From Bacillota bacterium (GTDB taxonomy: Bacteria > Bacillota > Clostridia > Christensenellales > UMGS416): 64,000 nucleotides of DNA. The position numbers and the translations under genes are program-made. This document shows, one piece after another, positions 26,295 to 35,068 of this stretch; the stretch's first letter is position 1; each line of letters opens with the position of its first letter. Location of the stretch: NCBI GenBank assembly GCA_023421955.1, contig JAEZSE010000042.1:1-64000 (forward strand), in the 5' to 3' direction. The notes under the pieces are model-generated. The model was not told the origin of the DNA. It searched no databases and was given only the letters and a program-made list of their open reading frames with translations.

Positions 26295-27455
26295 ATGAAA
26301 ATCGAGTTTGATAGAAAACTTTTCAAGATATGCTTGTCCGTGTTTCTTACAGGGGTGGCTCTGCTCCTGTTTGTATGGATGCTGCTGTCCTGGCAGAGCT
26401 TTCTGAATAGCGCAACATTCCTCTTGGAGCTGCTAAGCCCGTTTACTACTGCCATTATTCTAGCCTATATCCTGAGCCCGGCAGTAACTGTCGTGGATAC
26501 AGCGCTCAGCAAGGTGTTTAGGAAAGATAAGCATGTGAAGGTCCGCAAACTTTCTGCGTTGATCATCATCTATCTGGCAACGGTAGCAGTGATCGTGATC
26601 ACGCTTTATTATGTGATCCCTGCGATTATCCGCAACATCAACGACCTTATCACCAACTGGGGGCATTATGCCCAGCTGCTCAGCAAGTTTTATGACGATT
26701 TGCTGGAGACCTATCCATTGCTGAAGAGCGCTGAGGTGCAGTCTGAAATCACCAACCAACTGAGCCTGCTGCGCAGCAGCCTGCCGGGCACTGTAGGTGG
26801 CATTTTGAGGTTTATGCTGCGGTTCGGCTCTTCGGTGGCCAGCGCCATCCTTGGGTTGGTGCTTTCCTTCTACTTGCTCAACGAGCGGGAACACATCCTG
26901 GAAAGCTTCCGCCGGTTTTTGAACGCATGGTTGGGCGGCCCCCGCAGCACAGCGGCGATGAACTTCCTGCACGCGGTGGATGGCGTGTTTGGCCGCTACA
27001 TCAGCGCCAAGCTGCTGCTGGCGATGATCATGTTTGTGATCAGCTTCATCGCGCTGAGCTTCCTGGGGGTGCGCTATGTGGTGCTGATGGCGGCGATAGT
27101 GGCCATCACCACATTGGTACCTTATCTGGGCCCGTTCATTGGCGCTGTGCCGCCCATCATTGTGGCACTGCTGGATAGCCCCCAAAAAGCCATCTACACC
27201 GCCATCGCGATCCTGGTGATCCACCAGGTGGATAATTACGTTTTCGAGCCATTGGTGTTCAGCGACAGGATGGGGCTTTCGCCCTTCTGGATCCTGCTGA
27301 GCATCATTGTGGGCGGCGGCCTGTTTGGGTTGTGGGGCGTGCTGCTGGCAGTGCCAGTGGCTGGTGTGATCAAGCTCATCATCACCCGCTACATCCGCGT
27401 GCGGGCAATCCACCGCCAGCGCCAGCAGGACAGCAACCCGGAAGCCCCCCAATAG
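26295..27455 (+). CDS. AI-2E family transporter-like permease
   Basis: A 386-residue integral membrane protein of the AI-2E/PerM family (PF01594), with about eight helices: two near the N terminus (12-60), a cytoplasmic-like amphipathic middle (100-200), then a helix-rich end with ALSFLGVRYVVLMAAIVAITTLVPYLGPFIGAVPPIIVALL near 255-295. The ATG at 26295 follows GGGGGG weakly; a TATAAT at 26262 gives a nearby promoter. Members include exporters and Na+/H+ antiporters, so AI-2 export should not be assumed. Monocistronic. Confidence 0.85.
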   Translation: MKIEFDRKLFKICLSVFLTGVALLLFVWMLLSWQSFLNSATFLLELLSPFTTAIILAYILSPAVTVVDTALSKVFRKDKHVKVRKLSALIIIYLATVAVIVITLYYVIPAIIRNINDLITNWGHYAQLLSKFYDDLLETYPLLKSAEVQSEITNQLSLLRSSLPGTVGGILRFMLRFGSSVASAILGLVLSFYLLNEREHILESFRRFLNAWLGGPRSTAAMNFLHAVDGVFGRYISAKLLLAMIMFVISFIALSFLGVRYVVLMAAIVAITTLVPYLGPFIGAVPPIIVALLDSPQKAIYTAIAILVIHQVDNYVFEPLVFSDRMGLSPFWILLSIIVGGGLFGLWGVLLAVPVAGVIKLIITRYIRVRAIHRQRQQDSNPEAPQ

Positions 27456-27473
27456 CAGCTTACGCTCCTGCGC

Positions 27474-27662
27474 TCACTGCGCCTGGCTCAGTGCTTCCTC
27501 GATCAGGGTTTTCGAGATGTACATCGCGTTCAGCCTGTTCACGAGCAGCGTGTGGTGGGACGTGCCGCCCGGGAATTTCTCCTGGGCTTTTTCGCACTTG
27601 TGGATCACCGACGTGACGGCCCGCAGCGCCTCGGTCAATTCCTCCCTGGTATATTGCGCCAT
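27474..27662 (-). CDS. Small conserved hypothetical protein
   Basis: A 62-residue helical protein (MAQYTREELTEALRAVTSVI, then KCEKAQEKFPGGTSHHTLL) of a pattern I recognise from Clostridia, with no known function. The start at 27662 overlaps the glyoxalase stop region (TGAGATG), so it is coupled to that gene; a GTG start 18 bases earlier would lie inside the glyoxalase gene. Confidence 0.7.
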   Translation of the reverse strand: MAQYTREELTEALRAVTSVIHKCEKAQEKFPGGTSHHTLLVNRLNAMYISKTLIEEALSQAQ

Positions 27663-27663
27663 C

Positions 27664-28023
27664 TCACAGATTCTCCACAAACTGTATCTTCATTCCGTCG
27701 GGGTCGAGCACATAGAAAAACCGCACATGAGGGTTCGGCTGGAACGGGCCCTGTGCTTCGATGCCCGCTTGCTTCACCTTCTCCATCATTTCATCCAGTG
27801 ACGGCACTTCAAACCCCCAGCTGATGTCCGGCCCAAGCTGGGCCTTTTTGCCTGTGCCGTCGGCAATCAGCTCCACAAGCGTGTCGCCCTCGCCCAGAAA
27901 CACGATTTCCCCGCCGGGGCCGAAGGGGAATCTTCTATTGATCTCCAGACCCAGCAGGTCACGGTAAAACTCCAGCGATCGGGACATGTTTGCTACGCGC
28001 AGCGTGCTCCAGCAAAACTTCAT
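27664..28023 (-). CDS. Glyoxalase/bleomycin resistance (VOC) family protein
   Basis: A 119-residue vicinal-oxygen-chelate protein. It has the lactoylglutathione-lyase-like start FCWSTLRVANMSRSLEFYRDLLGLEI and end VRFFYVLDPDGMKIQFVEN, one beta-alpha-beta repeat in each half. Metal ligands would be the glutamates near residues 51 and 115, and a histidine is replaced early in the chain. AGGAGAGATCAAT lies before the ATG. It is co-transcribed with the 62-residue protein. Substrate is not known; methylglyoxal detoxification is one option. Confidence 0.8.
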   Translation of the reverse strand: MKFCWSTLRVANMSRSLEFYRDLLGLEINRRFPFGPGGEIVFLGEGDTLVELIADGTGKKAQLGPDISWGFEVPSLDEMMEKVKQAGIEAQGPFQPNPHVRFFYVLDPDGMKIQFVENL

Positions 28024-28145
28024 ATTGATCTCTCCTTTTTCTGTAGTATATCCCGATGAAAGGAAGCGGACAAGTTTCCTTTCCCTTGTGAAGAGATTAT
28101 AATAGAGCTATCCATCAGGCAGGGAATGGCAAGGGAGGAATCTCG

Positions 28146-29633
28146 ATGAAATACATCCTGGCGCTGGACCAAGGCACCACCAGCTCCCGCACGATCCTCT
28201 TTGATGAGCAGATGAACATCGTCTCGCTGGCCCAGCGGGAGTTCCGCCAGATCTACCCCCAACCCGGCTGGGTGGAGCATGACCCCTTTGACATCCTTTC
28301 CACGCAAACCGAGACGATGCGCGAAGCGGTGGCCAAGGCCGGCATCGATGCCCGCGACATCGTGGCCGCCGGCATCGCCAATCAGCGGGAAACGGCCCTG
28401 GTGTGGGAGAAGCACACAGGCCGGCCTGTCTGCAACGCCATCGTGTGGCAGTGCCGCCGCTCGGCGGAGCTCTGCTCGCAATTGCGTGCCGATGGGCTGG
28501 AGCAGGAAATCGGAAGCCGCACCGGCCTTTTGGCCGACGCCTACTTTTCCGGCACCAAGGTGAAATGGATCCTGGACAACGTGCCCGGCGCCCGCGCCCA
28601 GGCCGAGGCGGGTAACCTGTTGTTTGGCACAGTGGACAGCTGGCTTATCTGGAACCTGACGGAGGGGCGTAATCACCTCACCGATGTAACCAACGCCTCC
28701 CGCACAATGCTCTTCAACATCCATGAGATGCGGTGGGATGGCCAGATGCTGAAGATGCTTGGCGTGCCCGAAGCGATGCTGCCGCAGGTGATGCCTTGCG
28801 CTGCCGGCTTCGGGCGCATCCGTCGCGATGTGCTCGGTGCGGAGATCCCCCTTTGCGGCGTGGCAGGCGACCAGCAGGCGGCACTCTTTGGGCAGGCGTG
28901 TTTTACGCCTGGCGAGGCGAAAAACACCTATGGCACCGGCTGCTTTCTGCTGATGAACACCGGCGACCAACCGGTGCAATCCAAAAACCGGCTGCTTGCG
29001 ACTGTCGCGTGGGATGCGGGCCACGGCCCTGTCTACGCGCTGGAAGGCTCGGTGTTTACCGCCGGCGCCGCCGTGCAATGGCTCCGCGATGGTTTGGGTT
29101 TGGTGCGCACCGCCGCCGAGACGGAAGAGCTGGCACAGTCTGTGCCTGATTCCGGCGGCGTTTATCTGGTACCGGCATTCTCCGGGTTGGGCGCACCCTG
29201 GTGGGATATGTATGCCCGCGGCGCGATGGTGGGCATCACCCGCGGCACCACCCATGCCCATGTGGTGCGGGCAACACTGGAATCCATCGCATATCAGAGC
29301 GCCGATCTGCTTGCCGCCATGGAGGCCGACTCTGGCATCCGGCTGGCCACCCTAAAGGTGGATGGCGGCGCTTCGGCCAACAATTTCCTGATGCAGTTTC
29401 AGGCCGACCTGGCTGGCAGGCCGGTGGTGCGGCCCGCCTGTGTGGAGACCACGGCCATGGGTGCAGCCTATTTCGCCGGCCTTCAGGCTGGTCTTTTTAC
29501 CAGCCTTGGCGATGTGGCAGACCGCTGCCGCGTGGGGGAAGTGTTCCGGCCCTCGGCGGAAGCCGGCGCCGTGCAGGCCTCGCTCCACGGCTGGCACAGG
29601 GCGGTGGATCGGGCCCGCAACTGGGTGGAATAG
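28146..29633 (+). CDS. glpK: Glycerol kinase
   Basis: Phosphorylates glycerol to glycerol-3-phosphate. The 495-residue FGGY kinase has the adenosine/phosphate motif LDQGTTSSRTILFD at 6-19, GIANQRETALVWEK near 78 (the RE of the glycerol site), DVTNASRTMLFNI near 178, and GVAGDQQAALFGQ near 236. Length and motifs match GlpK rather than other FGGY kinases. GGGAGG is six bases before the ATG, and a TATAAT lies at 28098. No glpF or glpD is adjacent. Confidence 0.95.
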   Translation: MKYILALDQGTTSSRTILFDEQMNIVSLAQREFRQIYPQPGWVEHDPFDILSTQTETMREAVAKAGIDARDIVAAGIANQRETALVWEKHTGRPVCNAIVWQCRRSAELCSQLRADGLEQEIGSRTGLLADAYFSGTKVKWILDNVPGARAQAEAGNLLFGTVDSWLIWNLTEGRNHLTDVTNASRTMLFNIHEMRWDGQMLKMLGVPEAMLPQVMPCAAGFGRIRRDVLGAEIPLCGVAGDQQAALFGQACFTPGEAKNTYGTGCFLLMNTGDQPVQSKNRLLATVAWDAGHGPVYALEGSVFTAGAAVQWLRDGLGLVRTAAETEELAQSVPDSGGVYLVPAFSGLGAPWWDMYARGAMVGITRGTTHAHVVRATLESIAYQSADLLAAMEADSGIRLATLKVDGGASANNFLMQFQADLAGRPVVRPACVETTAMGAAYFAGLQAGLFTSLGDVADRCRVGEVFRPSAEAGAVQASLHGWHRAVDRARNWVE

Positions 29634-29668
29634 AAGCAGCCTCAACTTGTTAAACTTTTGTGATCCGA

Positions 29669-29715
29669 TTGACAACCCTCTGCTGCGAAGATATACTGAT
29701 CACGAAACGTTTCGT
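29669..29715 (+). promoter_or_regulatory. Promoter and palindromic operator of the lacI-type gene
   Basis: TTGACA (29669-29674), 17 bases, TATACT (29692-29697): a near-consensus sigma-A promoter. ACGAAACGTTTCGT (29702-29715), a perfect 14-base palindrome of the LacI/GalR kind, covers the expected start of transcription. Its position predicts autorepression. Confidence 0.85.
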
Positions 29716-29726
29716 TAGGATGGGCC

Positions 29727-30740
29727 ATGAAACGAACAGTCAATTCCACAATGAAAGACATCCAGAAAGCGACCGGTTTGGGCCTCGCCACGATCTCCAA
29801 GTATGTCAATGGAGGCAACGTGCGGCCGGAAAACAGGGCGATGCTGGATCGAGCTGTGGCGGAACTTGGCTACCGGCCCAATGAGTATGCCCGGGCGTTG
29901 AAGACCAGCCGCTCTCGCACGATTGGCGTGGTGATCCCGGAGCTGGCCAGTCTGTTTTGCACCTCGATCATTTCCTCCATGGAAGACATTCTGCGGCAGC
30001 GGGGCTATGCTGTTGCCGTGTGCGACTGCCGCTCCGACGAAAAGCTGGAGCAAAACGCCGTGGAGTTTTTATTGTCAAAAAAGGTGGACGGCATCCTGGC
30101 GATGCCGGTTGCAGCCGATGGGCACACTTTTCAACCGGCTCTGGATCAGGGCACACCGGTGGTGCTGTTTGACCGCCGGATCGAGAAAAGGGGCTGCAGT
30201 GCTGTTATCATAGACAACCGCAACGCCGCGGCGCTGGCCGTGGAGCATTTGGTATCGTACGGCCACCGGCGTATCGGCCTGATTGGCGGCGGTGATAAAG
30301 TGTTTACCTTTCGGGAGCGGGCGCAGGGCTATCGCGACGCGCTACACGCGGCGGGCATCGCGCCGGTCCAGGTGCTGGAATGCGCCGTGGAGCAGTCCCT
30401 CTCCGGCGGCTATGAGGGCATGAAGCGGCTGCTCAGCCTTTCGCCCGCCATCACCGCCGTGATCACCTCCAATTATGAAATGACATTGGGTGCCATCATT
30501 GCCGCCAACGAAGCCGGCGTCAAGATCCCCGACGGGCTGTCGTTCGTCGGCTTTGACAACTTGGAGCTTTCCCGCGTGATGACGCCCAAGCTCACTATTG
30601 TGGCCCAGCCGATGGAGCAGATCGCGCAGGAAGCCGCCGGCCTGATGCTCTCGGAGCTGGAGGGTGAGTACCAGGAGCGGCGCACCGTGATTCTGGAAGC
30701 CCACCTGATCGAAGGCACCTCCGTGGCAAAATTGAATTGA
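29727..30740 (+). CDS. LacI-family transcriptional regulator
   Basis: A 337-residue repressor. The N-terminal helix-turn-helix is TMKDIQKATGLGLATISKYVNG at about 7-28, followed by the hinge region NEYARALKTSRSRTIGVVIPEL. A periplasmic-binding-like effector domain fills about 63-330. It lies between two copies of a GAAACGTTTC operator, one over its own promoter and one just before the FGGY kinase, so it most likely controls the following sugar genes. The effector may be a fucose- or xylose-derived sugar; this is inferred from neighbours. Confidence 0.92.
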   Translation: MKRTVNSTMKDIQKATGLGLATISKYVNGGNVRPENRAMLDRAVAELGYRPNEYARALKTSRSRTIGVVIPELASLFCTSIISSMEDILRQRGYAVAVCDCRSDEKLEQNAVEFLLSKKVDGILAMPVAADGHTFQPALDQGTPVVLFDRRIEKRGCSAVIIDNRNAAALAVEHLVSYGHRRIGLIGGGDKVFTFRERAQGYRDALHAAGIAPVQVLECAVEQSLSGGYEGMKRLLSLSPAITAVITSNYEMTLGAIIAANEAGVKIPDGLSFVGFDNLELSRVMTPKLTIVAQPMEQIAQEAAGLMLSELEGEYQERRTVILEAHLIEGTSVAKLN

Positions 30741-30751
30741 TTGCCTTAATC

Positions 30752-30765
30752 ACGAAACGTTTCAG
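30752..30765 (+). promoter_or_regulatory. Second LacI-type operator, before the kinase gene
   Basis: ACGAAACGTTTCAG shares the GAAACGTTTC core with the operator at 29702. It lies 15 bases before the kinase start, where a bound repressor could block readthrough or a local promoter. Confidence 0.75.
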
Positions 30766-30780
30766 ATAAGGAGACCGGAT

Positions 30781-32292
30781 ATGAAGGATTTGTTGCTTGG
30801 GATCGACGTGGGCACGTCGGCGTGCAAGGTGGCCGTGTTTGATGGCGAAGGCCATGTGCTGGCACAGGCTGCCAAGCCCTGCGCCGTGCACCACCCGGCC
30901 CCTGGCTGGGCGGAGCAGGACCCGATGGACTGGTGGAGCGCCATTGTCTCCGCCCTCGGTGAAATTTGGGAAAAAAGCAATGTGAAGCCCGATGAGATCG
31001 CCGCCATCGGGCTGGACGGCCAGGGCTGGTCCGCCATCGCAGTCGATGGCGCGGGCAACCCGCTGTGCAACACGCCTATCTGGTATGATACCCGTTCCCA
31101 GGCGCAATGCGAAGAACTGAAGCGCCGCGTGGGGCAGGATCGGCTTTTCAACTTGTGCGGCAACCCTGTTGAGCCTGCCTACACCCACCCCAAGATTTTG
31201 TGGTATCAGCAAAACCGGCCTGAAGTGATGGCGCGCACCAGCAAGATCATGCAGTCCAACGCCTTTGTCGCCATGAAGCTCACCGGCGCCATGACTCACG
31301 ACCTTTCCCAGGGCTACGGCATGTTCTGCTTTGACATGGCAAAGGGTGTTTGGGACACCGCTGTGGCTAAAGAAACAGGCGTCAACCCTGATCTGCTCTG
31401 CGACCTGGTCAAAAGCCATGAGATCGTTGGCCGTGTCACGGCCGCTGCCGCGGCCATCACCGGTTTGGCGGAGGGCACACCTGTTTGCGCTGGCGGGCTT
31501 GACGCCGCCTGCGGCACGCTGGGGGCTGGTGTGGTGAACCCCGGCCAGACCCAGGAGCAGGGCGGGCAGGCTGGCGGCATGAGCATCTGCATGGCCGAAA
31601 GCAAGGCCGACCCCACGCTCATTTTGAGCTTCCATGTCACCGGCGACACGTGGCTGCTGCAGGGTGGCAGCGTGGGCGGCGGCGGCGTGATGCGCTGGAT
31701 GGAAAGCCAGCTTTGCGCGGCCGAGCGGTTGGAAGCCGCTGGGAAGGGCATCAGTGTGTTCGATGTGATCAATGCCGAAGCCGATGCCATCGCCGCTGGC
31801 TGTGACGGCGTAGTGTTCCTGCCCTATATGGCCGGTGAGCGCTCGCCCATTTGGGATCCGATGGCCAAGGGTGTCTACTACGGACTGGACTACAGCAAAA
31901 CCCGTGCCCATATGATCCGCGCGGGCATCGAGGGCGTGGCGTACTCCCTCCGGCACAACATGGAGGTTGCCGCGGCCGCCGGTGCTGAGGTTTCAGAGCT
32001 GAGAGCCATGGGCGGCTCGGCCAACTCATTGGTCTGGACGCAGATCAAATCAGACGTGACCGGCAAGCCCATCGCCGTGCCCTCTTCCGACACTGCCACC
32101 ACATTGGGTGCTGCGCTGCTGGCTGGTGTGGGCGTGGGCATGTACCCCGATTTCCAGACCGCTGTTGGCCGCACCGTTTCCATCAGCCGCCACCACACTC
32201 CCAACCGGGCGCTAAGCGGCAATTATGACAAGGCATACGGCGTTTACCGCAAACTGTATGAAAACCTGAAAACCCTGATGAAGGAGGGATGA
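30781..32292 (+). CDS. FGGY-family carbohydrate kinase, xylulokinase-like
   Basis: A 503-residue sugar kinase. The N-terminal motif is LLGIDVGTSACKVAVFD; GLDGQGWSAIAVD near 78, CGGL-type AGGLDAACGTLGAG near 238, and GGSANSLVWTQIKSDVTGKPI near 410 follow the xylulokinase branch. AAGGAG precedes the ATG. Within the operon it could phosphorylate D-xylulose made by XylA (38 percent of the block acts on xylose or fucose products), or L-fuculose. The symbol xylB is likely but withheld because the related ketose kinases cannot be separated by eye. It overlaps the dehydrogenase gene. Confidence 0.85.
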   Translation: MKDLLLGIDVGTSACKVAVFDGEGHVLAQAAKPCAVHHPAPGWAEQDPMDWWSAIVSALGEIWEKSNVKPDEIAAIGLDGQGWSAIAVDGAGNPLCNTPIWYDTRSQAQCEELKRRVGQDRLFNLCGNPVEPAYTHPKILWYQQNRPEVMARTSKIMQSNAFVAMKLTGAMTHDLSQGYGMFCFDMAKGVWDTAVAKETGVNPDLLCDLVKSHEIVGRVTAAAAAITGLAEGTPVCAGGLDAACGTLGAGVVNPGQTQEQGGQAGGMSICMAESKADPTLILSFHVTGDTWLLQGGSVGGGGVMRWMESQLCAAERLEAAGKGISVFDVINAEADAIAAGCDGVVFLPYMAGERSPIWDPMAKGVYYGLDYSKTRAHMIRAGIEGVAYSLRHNMEVAAAAGAEVSELRAMGGSANSLVWTQIKSDVTGKPIAVPSSDTATTLGAALLAGVGVGMYPDFQTAVGRTVSISRHHTPNRALSGNYDKAYGVYRKLYENLKTLMKEG

Positions 32293-32294
32293 TG

Positions 32295-33365
32295 ATGGAG
32301 TCATCCGGCAAAATGATGAAGGCTGCCGTGCTGCACGGCAACGAAGACCTGCGCTATGAGGATTACCCGATGCCTGAGGTTGGCCCCGGCGAGGTGCTGA
32401 TCCGCGTGCGTGCTACCGGCATCTGCGGCTCCGACGTGCCCAGGGTGCTGCACCATGGGGCCCACTTTTTCCCGATCGTGCTGGGCCATGAGTTCTCCGG
32501 CGACGTGGCCGAAGTGGGCGAAGGGGTCACAACCGTGAAGCCAGGCGACCGCGTCACGGCTGCGCCGCTGGTGCCCTGTCATGTCTGTGAGGACTGCAAG
32601 CGTGGCGACTACGCGCTCTGCAAGCATTACACCTTCATTGGCTCCCGCGTGCAGGGTAGTTTCGCACAATATGTGAAGGCCCCGGCGCAGAACCTCACCA
32701 AGTTTGATGAAACCGTCAGCTACGAGCAGGCGGCATTCTTCGAGCCCTCCACCGTGGCGCTGCACGGCTTGATGCGCGTGGATTTCCGCGGCGGCGAAGA
32801 TGTGGCGATTTTGGGCGGCGGCACCATCGGGCTCATGACCGCACAGTGGGCCAAGATCTTTGGAGCCAAGCGCGTGGTTGTGTTTGACATCAGCCCCGAG
32901 AGGCTTCAAATGGCCTACCGATACGGCGCCGATGAGACGATCAACACGCTGGAGCCCGACTTTCTTCAGAAGGCCAAAGCCCTCACAGGCGGCAAGGGCT
33001 TCGGGTTTGTGTATGAGACCGCCGGTGTGAATGTGACAATGAAGATGGCCTTTGAGTTGGCCGCCAATAAAGCCGGTGTGTGCTTCATCGGCACGCCGGG
33101 CAAAGACCTCACGCTGGACCCCAAAACGCTGGAGCTGATGCTCCGTAAGGAGTTCACGCTCACCGGCTCATGGATGAGCTACAGCGCGCCGTTCCCCGGC
33201 CGGGAGTGGCAGCTCACCGCCCACTTCCTGGGCACCGGTGCGCTCAAGGCGGGGGAGGATCTCATTTTCAGGAAATATCCTCTCTCCCAGGCGGCGGAAG
33301 CATTCGCGCTGTATAAAAACCCCGCCGATGTCAAAGGCAAGATCCTGCTCGTCCCCGAGGACTGA
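32295..33365 (+). CDS. Zinc-dependent polyol dehydrogenase, GatD-like
   Basis: A 356-residue medium-chain dehydrogenase. The catalytic zinc site starts ICGSDVPRVL with GHEF, and a structural zinc site is CHVCEDCKRGDYALC near 96-110. The Rossmann motif is GGGTIG near 173. The residues GAHFFPIVLGHEFSG and KEFTLTGSWMSYS closely resemble galactitol-1-phosphate 5-dehydrogenase. I chose the third of three tandem ATGs, seven bases after AGGAGG. It overlaps the kinase stop region. It probably oxidises a sugar alcohol or its phosphate to the ketose. Confidence 0.85.
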   Translation: MESSGKMMKAAVLHGNEDLRYEDYPMPEVGPGEVLIRVRATGICGSDVPRVLHHGAHFFPIVLGHEFSGDVAEVGEGVTTVKPGDRVTAAPLVPCHVCEDCKRGDYALCKHYTFIGSRVQGSFAQYVKAPAQNLTKFDETVSYEQAAFFEPSTVALHGLMRVDFRGGEDVAILGGGTIGLMTAQWAKIFGAKRVVVFDISPERLQMAYRYGADETINTLEPDFLQKAKALTGGKGFGFVYETAGVNVTMKMAFELAANKAGVCFIGTPGKDLTLDPKTLELMLRKEFTLTGSWMSYSAPFPGREWQLTAHFLGTGALKAGEDLIFRKYPLSQAAEAFALYKNPADVKGKILLVPED

Positions 33366-33427
33366 CGGGCAGGTGCAATACCCAATCCACCAAGGAGATT
33401 CCCAACAAATCCACAGGAGGTATCGGA

Positions 33428-34456
33428 ATGTCAAACTTTGTTGACCCCAAACTTGTGCCGCAGAAAAAGCTCTCCAACGGCACCACCATGCCGGTCATCG
33501 GCATGGGCACCTTCGGCTCTGACCGGTTCACCGCCGAGCAGGTGTCCGCTGCTGTTGGCGGCGCAATCCGCGCCGGCTACCGGCTCTTTGACTGCGCCAG
33601 CGTCTATGGCAACGAGCACCTGATCGGCCAAGTGTTTGAGCAGGCCATCACAGAGGGCGTGGTCAAGCGCGAGGAGCTCGTGATCACATCCAAGGTGTGG
33701 AACGACATGCATGGAAAGGGCGATGTGCTGCTTTCCTGCGCCAAGACCCTCCGCGACTTGCGCCTGGACTATGTTGACGTTTATTTCGTGCACTGGCCCT
33801 TCCCGAACTATCATGCGCCGGGCTGCGACGGCGATGCCCGCAACCCTGACTCCCGCCCCTTCTTCCCGGAGGAGTTCCTTGCCGTGTGGCGCCAGATGGA
33901 GCGCCTGGTGGATATGGGCCTGGTCAAGACGATCGGCATGTCCAGCATGACGATCCCGAAGCTGGAGGCCGTACTGCCCCATTGCCGCATCCAGCCCGCC
34001 GTGATCGAGATGGAGCTGCACCCCACCTTCCAGCAGGAGGAGCTCTACAATTACTGCGTGGCCCACGGCATCCAGCCCATCGGCTTCTGCCCGATCGGCT
34101 CGCCCACACGCCCGGACCGCGACAAGACCCCCGACGACTATGTGGACATGCAGGAGCCTGCCGTGGTGGCCGCGGCCAAGGCCCACGGCGTGCACCCGGC
34201 GGTGATCTGCGTGAAGTGGGCTGCCCAGCGCGGTCAGGTGCCGATCCCGTTCTCGGTCTATGAAAACGAGTATGTGTCCAACCTCAAATGCGTCACCGAA
34301 GACCCGCTGACCGATGAGGAAATGAAGGCCATCAAGGAAACCGCCGAGCACAACTGCCGCCTGATCAAGGGCCAGGTGTTCCTGTGGGAGGGCGCCAAGG
34401 ACTGGACCGCCCTGTGGGATGTGGACGGCAAAATCACCGGCTGGACGCAGGAGTGA
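33428..34456 (+). CDS. Aldo/keto reductase
   Basis: A 342-residue NAD(P)H-dependent TIM-barrel reductase. The full catalytic tetrad is present: D55 and Y60 in FDCASVYGNE, K89 in ITSKVW, and H122 in VHWP. The C terminus (IPIPFSVYENEYVSNL) supplies the cofactor site. ACAGGAGGTATCGG precedes the ATG. An AKR of this group could reduce an aldose (L-fucose or D-xylose) to its alditol, the substrate type of the dehydrogenase just upstream. It is followed by fucU after ten bases. Confidence 0.9.
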   Translation: MSNFVDPKLVPQKKLSNGTTMPVIGMGTFGSDRFTAEQVSAAVGGAIRAGYRLFDCASVYGNEHLIGQVFEQAITEGVVKREELVITSKVWNDMHGKGDVLLSCAKTLRDLRLDYVDVYFVHWPFPNYHAPGCDGDARNPDSRPFFPEEFLAVWRQMERLVDMGLVKTIGMSSMTIPKLEAVLPHCRIQPAVIEMELHPTFQQEELYNYCVAHGIQPIGFCPIGSPTRPDRDKTPDDYVDMQEPAVVAAAKAHGVHPAVICVKWAAQRGQVPIPFSVYENEYVSNLKCVTEDPLTDEEMKAIKETAEHNCRLIKGQVFLWEGAKDWTALWDVDGKITGWTQE

Positions 34457-34465
34457 GGGAAGACG

Positions 34466-34903
34466 ATGCTGAAAGGAATTCCGTCCATCCTGAGCCCTGA
34501 GCTTCTGAAGATCTTGATGGAAATGGGCCACGGCGATGAGCTGGTGCTGGCCGACGGCAACTTCCCGGCCTTTGCCCACCCCGACCGGGTGGTGCGTGCC
34601 GACGGTCATGGCATCCCCGAGCTGCTGGATGCCATCCTGACCTTTATGCCGCTGGACCCCTATGTGGAAAACCCGGTGATCCTGATGGCCGTGCTGTCAG
34701 ACGACCCCTATGTGCCGGAGATCTGGGCCGATTACAAAAAGATCGCCGCGGCCCATGAGGCCAAAGGCGCCAGGGAAATCGCCGTGCACAAGAAGGATTT
34801 CTATGCGCGGGCCCAGAATGCCTATGCGGTGGTCACCACCAGCGAGAAGGCGCTCTATGCCAACATCATTTTAAAAAAGGGCGTTGTGGTGGAGCCGAAG
34901 TAA
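34466..34903 (+). CDS. fucU: L-fucose mutarotase, RbsD/FucU family
   Basis: Interconverts alpha and beta anomers of L-fucose so that the free sugar released by fucosidase can be used. The 145-residue sequence follows FucU: MLKGIPSILSPELLKIL, MGHGDELVLADGNFPA near 21-36 with the catalytic His and Asp, and FYARAQNAYAVVTTSE near 112. Length is typical of FucU; RbsD would start differently. It lies ten bases after the reductase gene and before the fucosidase. Confidence 0.9.
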   Translation: MLKGIPSILSPELLKILMEMGHGDELVLADGNFPAFAHPDRVVRADGHGIPELLDAILTFMPLDPYVENPVILMAVLSDDPYVPEIWADYKKIAAAHEAKGAREIAVHKKDFYARAQNAYAVVTTSEKALYANIILKKGVVVEPK

Positions 34904-34997
34904 TACCCGCCCCTTTGAACCCTCACCCCCAACCCCCTCCACCTAGCGTCATTCCGTAAGGAATGATGCGAATGGATTGGGGGAGGGGGCTCTAATC

Positions 34998-35026
34998 AGT
35001 AGGGGCCGGGCTCCGTCCCGGCCCGA
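34998..35026 (+). repeat. GGGCCGGG/CCCGGCCC hairpin repeat, copy 3
   Basis: Same core as 3191-3218. It is preceded by CCTCACCCCCAACCCCCTCC and GGGGGAGGGGG runs (34920-34990) that can pair. All of this lies in the fucU-fucosidase gap. Confidence 0.65.
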
Positions 35027-35068
35027 GATTTGGTTGCTCCGTCCCAGTCCGCTTATGAGGAGAGAATC

